A stretch of 64,000 bases of DNA from Bacillota bacterium (GTDB lineage Bacteria > Bacillota > Clostridia > Acetivibrionales > JAFADI01), in assembly GCA_023424965.1 (NCBI GenBank), contig JAFADI010000007.1, positions 51,210 to 115,209 on the forward strand, read 5' to 3'. The notes beneath the pieces are model-generated. The model saw nothing but the letters and a program-made list of their open reading frames with translations. It did not search any database and had not been told where the DNA came from. Within the stretch, counting starts at the first letter, position 1. Each line of letters starts with the position of its first letter. This document shows positions 8,590 to 16,679 of this stretch, in pieces. The position numbers and the translations under genes are program-made.

Positions 8590-9531
8590 CTATTTCTGCT
8601 GGACCTGGGAGCTTTGCTGTTCAAGGGCCTTTTCCATTTCCTGAACATTGGAAAGGGCCACACGGCCTTTGATGTCCACGAGGGGCTGATTTTTTTCCTT
8701 AACGACCTTTTCCAGCTCCTGAAGGGAAAAGTCCAGCTTGCTGGAAAGCTCCTGCTGGTCCTTCGGTACGGTATTCTTGAAAAGGGACCAGGAAGCTTTA
8801 AGGCTGTTGATGTCTGTGTCGGCCTGTGCCCAATTTGCGGTCATGGCATTGAGAACTGCACTCCTGGAATAGTACCTCAGCCGTTTTATTTCGGGAGAGG
8901 TTTTCGTCCTGTACAGGTAATAGAAATCAGGGATATAAGAGTATAACCGGTTTGCGGCCATCAGCGTATTGTTTTGGTTTTTGCTTATGATCGCATTGGT
9001 AAGGTTGTTCAAAGCGGTGCTGAAGTCATCCGCAAGCTGCTTGGCTGCTCCTTGCTTTACGGACATGGGAAGATAAGCATTCCACTGGTAGTGCAGACTG
9101 TTTATGACGGGCGAGATTTTTTCCCAGTTGTCCGGAGGCTTTGGTGCCTCTGGCTGCTTTTGCTGTTCCGGCTGTTCCTTATTTTCTTTTCCTCCGGCTT
9201 CTTCCTTGGAGCCGCCGCCTTTATTCGTACTTTCTTCTCCATCACCGGCGCCCTTTTGGGACTGGCCGGATTGCTTGCCATCTCCGCCTTTCTCCTGATC
9301 GTCTCCTGCACCTTCCTCTGAAACGGAAGGCGCATTAAAGCCTTTGAAGATCGCTTCAATGTTGGTTTCGATGGATTTTAACTGGTCCGGTATTTTTTCA
9401 CTCTGCTGTTCGTCGCCAAGCTGCTGCTGCTGCGGATTGTTTTGTGATTTCTGACCGCAGGAGGTTAACATAAAGGCCGCGAGTATTATAATAACCGGTA
9501 TTTTTCGGATAAAAACTTTACCATATGTCAT
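8590..9531 (-). CDS. Lipoprotein of unknown function with charged linker
   Basis: 313 residues. The N-terminus has a basic start, a hydrophobic core and a lipobox LTSC with Cys25, so the mature protein should be lipid-anchored on the outer face of the membrane. Residues about 30-135 are a low-complexity linker rich in Gln, Glu, Gly, Lys and Ser. The C-terminal part (about 137-313) is predicted mostly alpha-helical, with tyrosine-rich segments (YSYIPDFYYLYRT) and a final coiled-coil-like stretch (LQELEKVVKEK). I do not recognise the family. No convincing ribosome site precedes the ATG at 9531, so the start is uncertain, but the signal peptide supports it. It converges on the asparaginase gene across a shared hairpin. 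Confidence 0.75.
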   Translation of the reverse strand: MTYGKVFIRKIPVIIILAAFMLTSCGQKSQNNPQQQQLGDEQQSEKIPDQLKSIETNIEAIFKGFNAPSVSEEGAGDDQEKGGDGKQSGQSQKGAGDGEESTNKGGGSKEEAGGKENKEQPEQQKQPEAPKPPDNWEKISPVINSLHYQWNAYLPMSVKQGAAKQLADDFSTALNNLTNAIISKNQNNTLMAANRLYSYIPDFYYLYRTKTSPEIKRLRYYSRSAVLNAMTANWAQADTDINSLKASWSLFKNTVPKDQQELSSKLDFSLQELEKVVKEKNQPLVDIKGRVALSNVQEMEKALEQQSSQVQQK

Positions 9532-9765
9532 ATGCTTGGCAGGAACCCTGCATTATCCCTCCATTTGATAAATTATATCTTCACCTTAACATAGTATTTC
9601 ATAGAAGCAGTCAAAATATGAGCAGCCCTTCGATAACCCATTTGCCATATATAATGCAAATACAGTTTAAACTTACATTCCAAGAAGAAATTACATAAAG
9701 GATTTTCAGAGGAGATGTCAAATATACTTATGTTAAGAGTGAAAATACAGGAGGCAATTATCAAG

Positions 9766-10071
9766 ATGTCAGTACTGGTCAATTTATGGTCGCGCAAAAC
9801 AGGAGAAATAAAGAATTTTTTGGAAAGATATTATCAGAAGGATATAAAAATGGATGAGGACGTAGGGCAATGGATTTACATATATAATAAGCCTCTTGAC
9901 GCGATCGATATCATATGTACCCTGATGGATAACCAGGAAAAATTTCAAATTTCTCTTTGCATTCAGGTAGACAAGGGGGATGTGCACGCGGTTACTCCCG
10001 AAAACTACAATGACATTATAAAAGGGCTGTATATCCTATTTTATGAAGAAATTCCCGAAATCACCTATTAA
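9766..10071 (+). CDS. Small protein of unknown function
   Basis: 101 residues from the ATG at 9766, which is preceded by AGGAGG at 9749-9754. Longer starts at 9715 and 9730 lack a properly spaced site. The protein is acidic, without signal peptide or membrane segment. It shows an alternating pattern (a WSRKTGEIKNFLE helix, then beta-like IYIYNKPLDAIDIICTLM). I do not recognise it. It is followed immediately by a large palindromic repeat that may serve as the end of its transcript. Confidence 0.65.
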   Translation: MSVLVNLWSRKTGEIKNFLERYYQKDIKMDEDVGQWIYIYNKPLDAIDIICTLMDNQEKFQISLCIQVDKGDVHAVTPENYNDIIKGLYILFYEEIPEITY

Positions 10072-10290
10072 GGGCTTGACTGATAATATCTGTACCAAGC
10101 ATTCCCGCTGATTTTCCGTCCGGCTTTGTTGTCGTCGGCTCAGATACACAAAGTATCTGCGCCTCCATCCACCTTGTCGGACAAAAAATCATCCCGGAAT
10201 CAGATGGCACATCTACTATCAGTCAAGCCCTTTGGGCTTGTCTGGTAATATCTGCACCAGGCATTCCGGCTGATTTTCCGTCTGGCCGTA
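10070..10290. repeat. Large imperfect palindrome plus a partial extra copy of one arm
   Basis: The outer arms 10070-10085 and 10217-10232 are perfectly complementary over 16 bases. The inner sequence continues as an imperfect stem of about 60 bases, closing on CAGATAC/GTATCTG around a five-base loop near 10150. A further segment, 10232-10290, repeats the left arm (10070-10127) directly with only a few changes. The order is thus left arm, right arm, left arm again. No open reading frame is present. It fills the gap between the small protein and the bL25 gene and looks like a dispersed non-coding repeat with a second, truncated insertion. Confidence 0.7.
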
Positions 10291-10339
10291 TTTCAAGGCT
10301 TTCATCTGGAAATACTCTTTTTGAAAGGAGTTGATTGCA

Positions 10340-10654
10340 ATGGAAGCTTTTGAGGTGAATGTGGAGAACAGGGAACTGGCGGGAAAGTCAATGCTCAGGA
10401 AGGTTAAAAATGAAGGCTTCATACCGGGGATCATTTATAGCAAGGATAAAACCAGCATCCCTGTTTCCGTTGAGGAACAGACGCTGAGACCGGCGCTGAA
10501 TAAAAACGGTGAAGATGCAATCTTGCGGGTTAACTTGAATCAGAGGGAGCTGCTCCTGAAAATCAAAGAGGTGCAGCGGGATCCTGTTACCCAGGAGATA
10601 AAGCATATCGACCTCATGCCTGTGGATGACGGCGGGGAAGCGGTGCTGCATTAA
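10340..10654 (+). CDS. rplY: Ribosomal protein bL25, short form
   Basis: 104 residues matching the bL25/TL5/CTC N-terminal domain: KVKNEGFIPGIIYSKD, then a beta-rich stretch ending in QEIKHIDLMPV. This domain binds the 5S rRNA. Most Firmicutes carry a longer CTC form (about 180-220 residues) with an extra C-terminal domain. This gene stops just after the 5S-binding domain, as in the E. coli L25 layout. Start: the ATG at 10340 lies nine bases after GGAG (10327-10330); the TTG at 10331 is too close to it. A terminator follows at 10670-10702, so the gene is a separate unit. Confidence 0.85.
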   Translation: MEAFEVNVENRELAGKSMLRKVKNEGFIPGIIYSKDKTSIPVSVEEQTLRPALNKNGEDAILRVNLNQRELLLKIKEVQRDPVTQEIKHIDLMPVDDGGEAVLH

Positions 10655-10669
10655 AAACGGATCGACCGG

Positions 10670-10702
10670 GACCTTGGAGGTTCACACCTTCAAGGTCTTT
10701 TT
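10670..10702 (+). terminator. Rho-independent terminator after bL25
   Basis: A 12-base stem (10670-10681 with 10686-10697, one G-T pair) has a four-base loop and is followed by five T. It closes the bL25 transcript. Confidence 0.85.
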
Positions 10703-10780
10703 GGCTGCGGAAAATTAAGTTTTTCCATCAGGGATAGTTTTAACTTCCGCCGAATATAATTAATTGGAGGTGGATTATCC

Positions 10781-11266
10781 ATGTCAATACTTGATGATTT
10801 AACCAAAAAGGTTTCTACTACGGCAAAAGCGGTATCGAAAAAGTCCGGCGATATTGTTGAAGTGACGAAGCTGAATATGGCTATCGGTACCGAGGAGGAA
10901 AAGATACAAAAGGCTTACTTTGAAATGGGTAAAGCTGTTTATGATGCATATACGAAAAACGAGGAAATCGACGGGGCCTCAAAAGAGATATACGAAAAGA
11001 TAAAGACCTATGAAAGCAATATAAAGGAATTAAAGGATAAGGTACTGGAACATAAGAGTTTAAAGGTTTGTCCATCCTGTAACACCGAACTGGATATTGA
11101 AATAGCCTTCTGCCCCAAATGCGGAACAAAACAGGAAATTCCGCAGCCAAAAGAGGAGACGGAAGTTGTCGAAGAGGCACCAAAGGATAGGGCTTGCCCC
11201 ATATGCGGGTTGGCCAATTCACCGGATGCTGCTTTCTGCAGCAAATGCGGAGCAAAGTTCTCCTGA
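10781..11266 (+). CDS. Double zinc-ribbon protein with coiled-coil N-terminus
   Basis: 161 residues. The first ~90 residues form a charged helix with heptad-like spacing, probably a coiled coil. Two CxxC...CxxCG zinc ribbons follow: CPSC with CPKCG (about residues 97-115) and CPICG with CSKCG (about 139-159). No membrane segment or signal peptide is seen. Proteins of this type are common in clostridia and not functionally defined; zinc binding is the only safe statement. The start is supported by GGAGGTGG at 10766-10773. A terminator at 11304-11335 ends the gene. Confidence 0.75.
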   Translation: MSILDDLTKKVSTTAKAVSKKSGDIVEVTKLNMAIGTEEEKIQKAYFEMGKAVYDAYTKNEEIDGASKEIYEKIKTYESNIKELKDKVLEHKSLKVCPSCNTELDIEIAFCPKCGTKQEIPQPKEETEVVEEAPKDRACPICGLANSPDAAFCSKCGAKFS

Positions 11267-11303
11267 GAGAGGATGTAAGCACCATTCATCTGATATGGTC
11301 TGG

Positions 11304-11335
11304 AGCGCTATCTTGTATGGCGCTTTTTTGTTTTG
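11304..11335 (+). terminator. Rho-independent terminator after zinc-ribbon gene
   Basis: An eight-base stem AGCGCTAT/ATGGCGCT (one wobble) with a five-base loop is followed by a T-rich run. It overlaps a possible promoter for cobT. Confidence 0.85.
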
Positions 11336-11341
11336 TATAAT
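11313..11341 (+). promoter_or_regulatory. Possible sigma-A promoter of cobT
   Basis: A perfect TATAAT (11336-11341) lies 17 bases after a weak TTGTAT (11313-11318), just behind the upstream terminator. The -35 match is poor, so this rests mainly on the -10 element. Confidence 0.4.
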
Positions 11342-11439
11342 ATCCATAACGGCTTTAAATTTCCAAAAGATTAATTTGAATTTATCCCATGTGTCCAATG
11401 TGGCAATCCGCCTGGCACATCGGGGCATGGAGGATTATG

Positions 11440-12498
11440 ATGTTATTGCCTGCTACGTTGAAGCTTATAGGGGATTTGCACCTGACGTCCATGGAAAAGG
11501 CCCGGGTCAGGCTGGACAGCCTTACCAAGCCCATTGGAAGCCTGGGAAGGCTGGAAGATATTGTGAAGCAGCTGGCGGGCATCACCGGAGCGGTTTTCCC
11601 AAAAGTGGACAACAAGGCTGTGGTCATTATGTGCGCCGACAATGGGGTGGTTGAGGAGGGCGTGAGCTCCTGTCCCAAAAGTGTCACTTCCTCTGTCACC
11701 ATGAATTTCATGAGGGGTATTACAGGAATAAACGTACTGGCAAAGCACGCAGACTCCCGGATTGTCGTGGTGGATGTGGGAGTGGATGCGGACCTTGATT
11801 GCCCGGGCATCATTGACAGGAAAGTGAGAAAGGGAACGGATAACATGGCCACCGGCCCTGCCATGACAAGGGAGGAAGCGGTAAAATGCCTGGAGACCGG
11901 GATAGAAATCGTTAATGAACTGAAGACCAAGGGTATTAATTTATTGGGTACGGGGGAAATGGGGATCGGAAATACCAGTACAAGCAGTGCCATCGCAGCC
12001 GTACTGACGGACAGCGGAGTGGAAGCGCTGGTGGGTAAAGGCGCCGGGATGACAAAAGACGGGCTGGAAAACAAGGTCCGAGTGATAAAACGCGCCATAA
12101 AAATTAATTCTCCGGATAAAAATGATCCCATTGATGTGCTTGCCAAGGTAGGCGGTTTTGATATTGCGGGCCTTGCAGGCTGCTTTATCGGGGCGGCTGC
12201 CAACAGGATACCCATTGTCATCGACGGATTTATCTCTTCCGTGGCAGCCCTGGCAGCAGTACGCATCAAGCCGGAAGTCCGGAAATTCCTGCTGCCTTCC
12301 CATGGTTCCGCCGAACCTGGAAGTGCAAAAGTCCTGGAGGCTCTCGGGCTTGAGCCCATGCTCAACCTTGGGATGCGGCTTGGGGAAGGGACAGGCGCAG
12401 CCCTGGCCTTTCACATCATCGATGCCGCCATCTCCGCCTATGAAAATATGGGCACTTTTGGAGACGCCAATATCGAACAGTATGTTTCCCTGGAGTAA
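11440..12498 (+). CDS. cobT: Nicotinate-nucleotide:dimethylbenzimidazole phosphoribosyltransferase
   Basis: About 352 residues of the CobT family. Seen are TKPIGSLGRLE near residue 30, CADNGVVEEGVS near residue 66, the GTGEMGIGNTSTSSA loop near residue 170, and GEGTGAA with the catalytic Glu at about 316. CobT makes alpha-ribazole phosphate by exchanging nicotinate for the lower-ligand base, an early step of cobamide nucleotide-loop assembly. The start is one of two adjacent ATGs (11437, 11440) after GGAGG at 11429-11433; the second has better spacing. I see no cobalamin riboswitch in the short leader. The next gene encodes a corrinoid-activator-like ATPase, which suggests a shared interest in cobamides. 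Confidence 0.95.
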   Translation: MLLPATLKLIGDLHLTSMEKARVRLDSLTKPIGSLGRLEDIVKQLAGITGAVFPKVDNKAVVIMCADNGVVEEGVSSCPKSVTSSVTMNFMRGITGINVLAKHADSRIVVVDVGVDADLDCPGIIDRKVRKGTDNMATGPAMTREEAVKCLETGIEIVNELKTKGINLLGTGEMGIGNTSTSSAIAAVLTDSGVEALVGKGAGMTKDGLENKVRVIKRAIKINSPDKNDPIDVLAKVGGFDIAGLAGCFIGAAANRIPIVIDGFISSVAALAAVRIKPEVRKFLLPSHGSAEPGSAKVLEALGLEPMLNLGMRLGEGTGAALAFHIIDAAISAYENMGTFGDANIEQYVSLE

Positions 12499-12560
12499 AG
12501 TGCCGGAGAGCTAATAATTTTATATAGAATACTGACAATAATAAGAGGATGGGTATTTGT

Positions 12561-14381
12561 ATGAAGCATAAAATACGGGTTCATAGAAACGGCAGAACAA
12601 AGGAATACCTCATTGCCGGAGGGACAAACCTCCTCCGTTTTCTGCGGAAAAATTCCGGAGACATAAGCGCCCCCTGCAGCGGCAAGGGTACCTGCGGAAA
12701 GTGCAGGGTGCGGGTGGAGGGGATGGCGGGGGGGCCTTCTTCCAAAGAGAAAAAGCTTCTGGGAGCCAAAAGGCTTTCAAAGGGCTACCGGCTTGCCTGC
12801 TACAGTACAGTTGCATCCGATCTGGACATCTACCTGGACGAAGCGGATGGCAAAGCTCAGATTGCAGTTGAAGCCAGGCAAAGAAGAATGAAGCCCGACT
12901 CTGTGGTGAAAAAACAGTGCGTTCAGCTTCACCCCCCTTCCCTGGAAAGTCAGGAGCCGGATATTGAGAGGCTCAGGAACCAGGCCGGTTTCAAAACCGG
13001 TGTTGCCCCGGACCTTTTGAGGGTTTTGCCGTCAATCCTGAGGGAAGATGAATACAAGGTTACCTGTGTTCTGGCGGACAACAAGCTGCTTGACCTGGAG
13101 GCGGGAGATAGGGTCGGGAAGCTTTACGGGCTGGCAGTAGACATTGGGACAACGACGGTTGCCGCTTATCTGGTGGACCTCACAACTGCCGCGGTAATCA
13201 AAACCTACGCTGTATTGAATCCCCAAAAAAAATTCGGGCAGGACGTTATTTCAAGGATCAATCGTACCATGGAGGCCGGTGATGGACTGGCCGCCATGAA
13301 CAAAGCCCTGGTCAAGTGCTTGAATGAGGCGGTGGACAGCCTCACCAGGGAATCGGACATAAAGCGCGGAGATATCTATTTAGCTGTATTCGCCGGGAAT
13401 ACCACCATGCTGCATTTTTTGATGAATTTACCACCAAAGAATATAGCCCTGTCCCCTTTCATCCCTGTAACAACACAGGCCCATAAAATCCGTGCGGATG
13501 AACTGGGGGTCAGAATAAATCCCAGGGGAATTTGCGTCATATTGCCTTCCGTATCTGCCTATGTGGGTGCCGATACGCTGGCGGCGGTCTTATCCAGCGG
13601 AATGTATAAAAACCGGGAAATCGCCCTGCTGCTGGACCTGGGTACCAACGGTGAAATCGTGCTTGGCAACAGGGAATGGATGCTTGGCTGCTCTGCGACG
13701 GCTGGCCCTGCTTTTGAAGGGGTTAATATCAGCTGCGGCATGGGGGGAGTGGAAGGAGCCATCGACAAAGTGAGCTTTGGCCCGGAATTAAGCTATGGGA
13801 CCATAGGGGAAAAAACGGCAAAGGGAATTTGCGGTTCGGGGTTGGTGGATGCGGTGGCAGGGATGCTGTCTGCCGGCATCCTCGATGAAACGGGCCGTAT
13901 TTTGGACAGGGAGGAAATTGAGGGTATCCCGGAAGCGATTAGAAACCGGGTGGAAGAAGTTGAAGGCGGCAAAGTTTTTGTGCTTGCGGAAGGTGGAAAG
14001 CACAGGGAACCCATCCGGATAACGCAGAAAGATGTCAGGGAACTGCAAAATGCAAAGGCTGCCATTGCCGCAGGCATACTGGTGCTGTCAAAGAAAGCCG
14101 GCATCGCTTTGGGGGATATCAAGAAAGTGTACCTTGCAGGAGGCTTCGGGAGCTTTATAAACATCGACAGCGCTCTGGCGGTGGGACTGATTCCCAAGGA
14201 ACTGAGAGGACGGATTGAAGCCATAGGAAATGCCGCAGGCGCGGGGGCGGTGGAAGTCCTGCTGTGGGGGAAGCTGCTGAAAGAGCTGGAAGAAATCAAA
14301 AAGAGGGTCAAATACATGGAGCTGTCTGCCGAAAGTGGATTTACGGATGAATACATCCAACGCATGCTGTTCCACCTGTAA
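12561..14381 (+). CDS. Ferredoxin-domain/ASKHA ATPase, corrinoid-activation (RACo/RamA-like)
   Basis: About 606 residues. The N-terminal domain is a plant-type [2Fe-2S] ferredoxin fold: C39, C45, C48 (PCSGKGTCGKC) and C80 (RLACYS). A linker follows, then an ASKHA-type ATPase region starting with AVDIGTTTVAAYL (near residue 193), with DLGTNGEI, GICGSGLVDA and YLAGGFGSF further on. This is the layout of the reductive activators of corrinoid proteins (RACo, RamA). These spend ATP to reduce Co(II) to Co(I) in methyltransferase corrinoid proteins. It sits 62 bases after cobT on the same strand. No corrinoid protein or methyltransferase is in the window, so the partner is unknown. Start: the ATG at 12561 is preferred; one at 12549 would add four residues. 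Confidence 0.85.
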   Translation: MKHKIRVHRNGRTKEYLIAGGTNLLRFLRKNSGDISAPCSGKGTCGKCRVRVEGMAGGPSSKEKKLLGAKRLSKGYRLACYSTVASDLDIYLDEADGKAQIAVEARQRRMKPDSVVKKQCVQLHPPSLESQEPDIERLRNQAGFKTGVAPDLLRVLPSILREDEYKVTCVLADNKLLDLEAGDRVGKLYGLAVDIGTTTVAAYLVDLTTAAVIKTYAVLNPQKKFGQDVISRINRTMEAGDGLAAMNKALVKCLNEAVDSLTRESDIKRGDIYLAVFAGNTTMLHFLMNLPPKNIALSPFIPVTTQAHKIRADELGVRINPRGICVILPSVSAYVGADTLAAVLSSGMYKNREIALLLDLGTNGEIVLGNREWMLGCSATAGPAFEGVNISCGMGGVEGAIDKVSFGPELSYGTIGEKTAKGICGSGLVDAVAGMLSAGILDETGRILDREEIEGIPEAIRNRVEEVEGGKVFVLAEGGKHREPIRITQKDVRELQNAKAAIAAGILVLSKKAGIALGDIKKVYLAGGFGSFINIDSALAVGLIPKELRGRIEAIGNAAGAGAVEVLLWGKLLKELEEIKKRVKYMELSAESGFTDEYIQRMLFHL

Positions 14382-14463
14382 ATTTTTCTTGGAGCGTAAA
14401 AAAGGATTTTATAAACGGATAGAGAATAATTAATGCAGTATTGATTTGGGGGGAGGACCTACG

Positions 14464-15003
14464 TTGGAAAATATTTCTTCGGTAAACGGCCTGAATAAAA
14501 AGTGTGGCTTCTGCGGAGAGGAAATCCGTGCGGATTCCAGACGCTGCCCATACTGTGGAAGCCTTTTGGAGGTCAAATTTGATGAGATAAGCATTTTCGA
14601 TGCCAATAAAGAAGCGGAGCAGGTCCCGCAGGGGACGTCCGATACCGGGATAACTGAAGCTCCGGCTGCAGGTGCGGACGGTGGAGAGAATGAAGAGACA
14701 GAGAAAATAGAAGCTCCGGGAGCGGTAACTGCCGCCCGGACCTATTATAAAAGGCCGGCCGGTACGGGGAAAAGACCCCTCAGCAACGGCATGAAAGTCT
14801 TTCTTACGACCTTGAGCGCCGTCGTCCCGGGTTTGGGACAACTGATCGGCGTAATATGCGCAATTGTTTTCGTGAATTCGGAGGAGGATGCAGACAGGAG
14901 GTCCTTCGGCGTTGCCCTTTTGGTGGCTTCCGTGGTCTTGTTCATGCTTTCCTTCTTCTGTTTCTTCCTGATGGTCCTGGCTTTTAGTTCCGGGAATATA
15001 TAA
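14464..15003 (+). CDS. Zinc-ribbon membrane protein of unknown function
   Basis: 179 residues from a TTG at 14464 behind a very strong GGGGGGAGG (14448-14456). The N-terminus holds one zinc ribbon, CGFCGEEI with CPYCG. An acidic, Ala/Glu-rich linker follows, then a C-terminal part with two hydrophobic segments (VVPGLGQLIGVICAIVF and a Phe-rich final helix). The PGLGQ motif recalls the TM2-like membrane proteins with a zinc-ribbon head that are common in Firmicutes. The protein would sit in the membrane with the ribbon in the cytoplasm. Twelve bases separate it from the folate gene, so co-transcription is likely. No function can be assigned. Confidence 0.72.
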   Translation: MENISSVNGLNKKCGFCGEEIRADSRRCPYCGSLLEVKFDEISIFDANKEAEQVPQGTSDTGITEAPAAGADGGENEETEKIEAPGAVTAARTYYKRPAGTGKRPLSNGMKVFLTTLSAVVPGLGQLIGVICAIVFVNSEEDADRRSFGVALLVASVVLFMLSFFCFFLMVLAFSSGNI

Positions 15004-15014
15004 GGAGAAGGTAA

Positions 15015-15602
15015 ATGAACGCCCACGCCGAGGCTAAAGCGCGCCTTAGAAAAGAGATCCTTGATGCAAGAAACTTGCTCCGGCCTGTTGAAATAGCGGA
15101 CAAGAGCGCCATCATCATGAGTAAAATCATAGAGCAGAAGGTTTTTTGCACCTCACAAACGCTTATGTGCTATATGGATTTCAGGAACGAAGTGATGACG
15201 GGAGCTTTTATCCGCCACTGTTTCGGTATGGGTAAAAAAGTATCGGTTCCAAAGGTGGTAAAAGGGCTTTCCGGACAAAGGGAAATGATCGCCGTGGAGA
15301 TAAAGGACACGGCGGAGAGCTTTCAAACCGGGAGCTTTGGAATTCTTGAACCCGTTGAAGGGGCCGGACGGAGGGTAACTCCCGGAGAAATAGATCTGAT
15401 AATCGTGCCTGGAGTGGCATATGATTATAAGAGGCACAGAATGGGATACGGAGCCGGGTTTTATGACAGGTTTCTGAAAGACGTAAAAGCGGATTGCGTT
15501 AAAATAGGCGTGGGTTTTGACATTCAAATCCGCGCGGCGCTGCCTGCCGAAGCTCATGATATTCCCATGGACCTGGTCATTACGGAGAGCCGTATCATTT
15601 GA
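15015..15602 (+). CDS. 5-formyltetrahydrofolate cyclo-ligase
   Basis: 195 residues with the full-length layout of the family: an N-terminal basic helix (KARLRKEILDARN), ending with DLIIVPGVAYD and RMGYGAGFYDRFL, the ATP/folate-binding signature. It converts 5-formyl-THF plus ATP to 5,10-methenyl-THF, keeping the one-carbon folate pool free of the dead-end formyl form. AAGGAGAAGG stands just before the ATG. It lies between two membrane-protein genes with short gaps on both sides, so it is part of a small mixed operon. Confidence 0.93.
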   Translation: MNAHAEAKARLRKEILDARNLLRPVEIADKSAIIMSKIIEQKVFCTSQTLMCYMDFRNEVMTGAFIRHCFGMGKKVSVPKVVKGLSGQREMIAVEIKDTAESFQTGSFGILEPVEGAGRRVTPGEIDLIIVPGVAYDYKRHRMGYGAGFYDRFLKDVKADCVKIGVGFDIQIRAALPAEAHDIPMDLVITESRII

Positions 15603-15618
15603 AGAAAGGACATCTGCT

Positions 15619-16575
15619 GTGAAAAATAAGATTACCGTTACAGGGGCCAACACTGTTTTTTTTATATTTACCGTGCTTTTCCTTCTTGCCCAGGTGGTGC
15701 TCCTGATTTTAAGCGCCGTCCATGGACCGGACTTTATCGATAACCACATGTACCCCATACTTCTGGTGAACCAGTATTTTCTTATCCTGATCCCCGTACT
15801 TTTCTATCTGTTCATCGGCAGGCTCAATTTTAAGGAAGTACTCAGGCTGAAGCCTCCCGGGGTGCTGCCCTCTCTGCTGATCATCGCCTGTGCAATTCCT
15901 GCCTACTTCGTGGCTTCTTTTATAAACACTTTCCTGATGTACTTCCTGCAGTTTTTGGGGGATATCCCCGCGCAGTCCATCCCTGTTCCCAAAGATGTCA
16001 AGGAACTGATCATAGGCCTTTTCATTGTGGCACTCTCCCCGGCAATATGTGAAGAAGCGCTGCACCGGGGAGTCATGCTGAAAGCCTATGAAAAAAGGGG
16101 GTCCGTCACAGCGGTTGTTATTACCGCAGTGATATTCGGGTTTTTCCATTTTGACATTACCAATTTGCTGGGTCCCATATTCCTGGGCTTACTCATCGGA
16201 TACTATGTTATCAGGACCAATTCCATCTTTGCCGGTATGCTGGCGCATTTTGCAAACAATGCCATTGCCGAGGTCATCCAATACATTTTCAGGTTTGATA
16301 TTCCTTCCGAGAAGACCATAACCATTCCATTCGGTGACCTGGTGAATTCCGCGGCCTGGGGTGCGGGAGGACTGGTTATCCTGGTAATCCTGCTGATGTG
16401 CTTTCGGGGAGCCACTTTGGGAAAATACCAACCGAGGCCTCCCATTGCGGGAGTGCGGGAGGATATTGTATCGGTAATATCCCATTGGCCCATGATCTGT
16501 GTTTTTGTGCTCTATATGCTCATCGCTTTGCTGAGCTTGTTTGCAATCATGGCAAGCAAGCTGAATCTGGGCTGA
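15619..16575 (+). CDS. CPBP family intramembrane metalloprotease
   Basis: About 318 residues with around eight hydrophobic segments. The three CPBP (Abi) motifs are present: EEALHRG (about residue 147), FFHFDITNLLGP (about 175) and HFANNA (about 211). These supply the Glu and His residues expected to bind the catalytic metal in the Rce1-like fold. It would cut membrane-embedded or lipid-linked peptides; the substrate is not known. The start is a GTG at 15619 behind GAAAGGA. An open frame continues upstream inside the previous gene, but the membrane protein logically begins here. The rpoN-like gene follows about 100 bases later with its own likely promoter region. Confidence 0.85.
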   Translation: MKNKITVTGANTVFFIFTVLFLLAQVVLLILSAVHGPDFIDNHMYPILLVNQYFLILIPVLFYLFIGRLNFKEVLRLKPPGVLPSLLIIACAIPAYFVASFINTFLMYFLQFLGDIPAQSIPVPKDVKELIIGLFIVALSPAICEEALHRGVMLKAYEKRGSVTAVVITAVIFGFFHFDITNLLGPIFLGLLIGYYVIRTNSIFAGMLAHFANNAIAEVIQYIFRFDIPSEKTITIPFGDLVNSAAWGAGGLVILVILLMCFRGATLGKYQPRPPIAGVREDIVSVISHWPMICVFVLYMLIALLSLFAIMASKLNLG

Positions 16576-16679
16576 AAGCCAATGGCATTGTCCTAAATTT
16601 CGACATTTCTATTTTATTATTACTATAAAAACCTGTCTGGGTATATAATATAGTATGATCATTTTGCGGGGTGAAAGCC

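Noticed and set aside
11325..11436. Cobalamin riboswitch before cobT
   Set aside because: The leader is only about 110 bases and I see no B12-box sequence.
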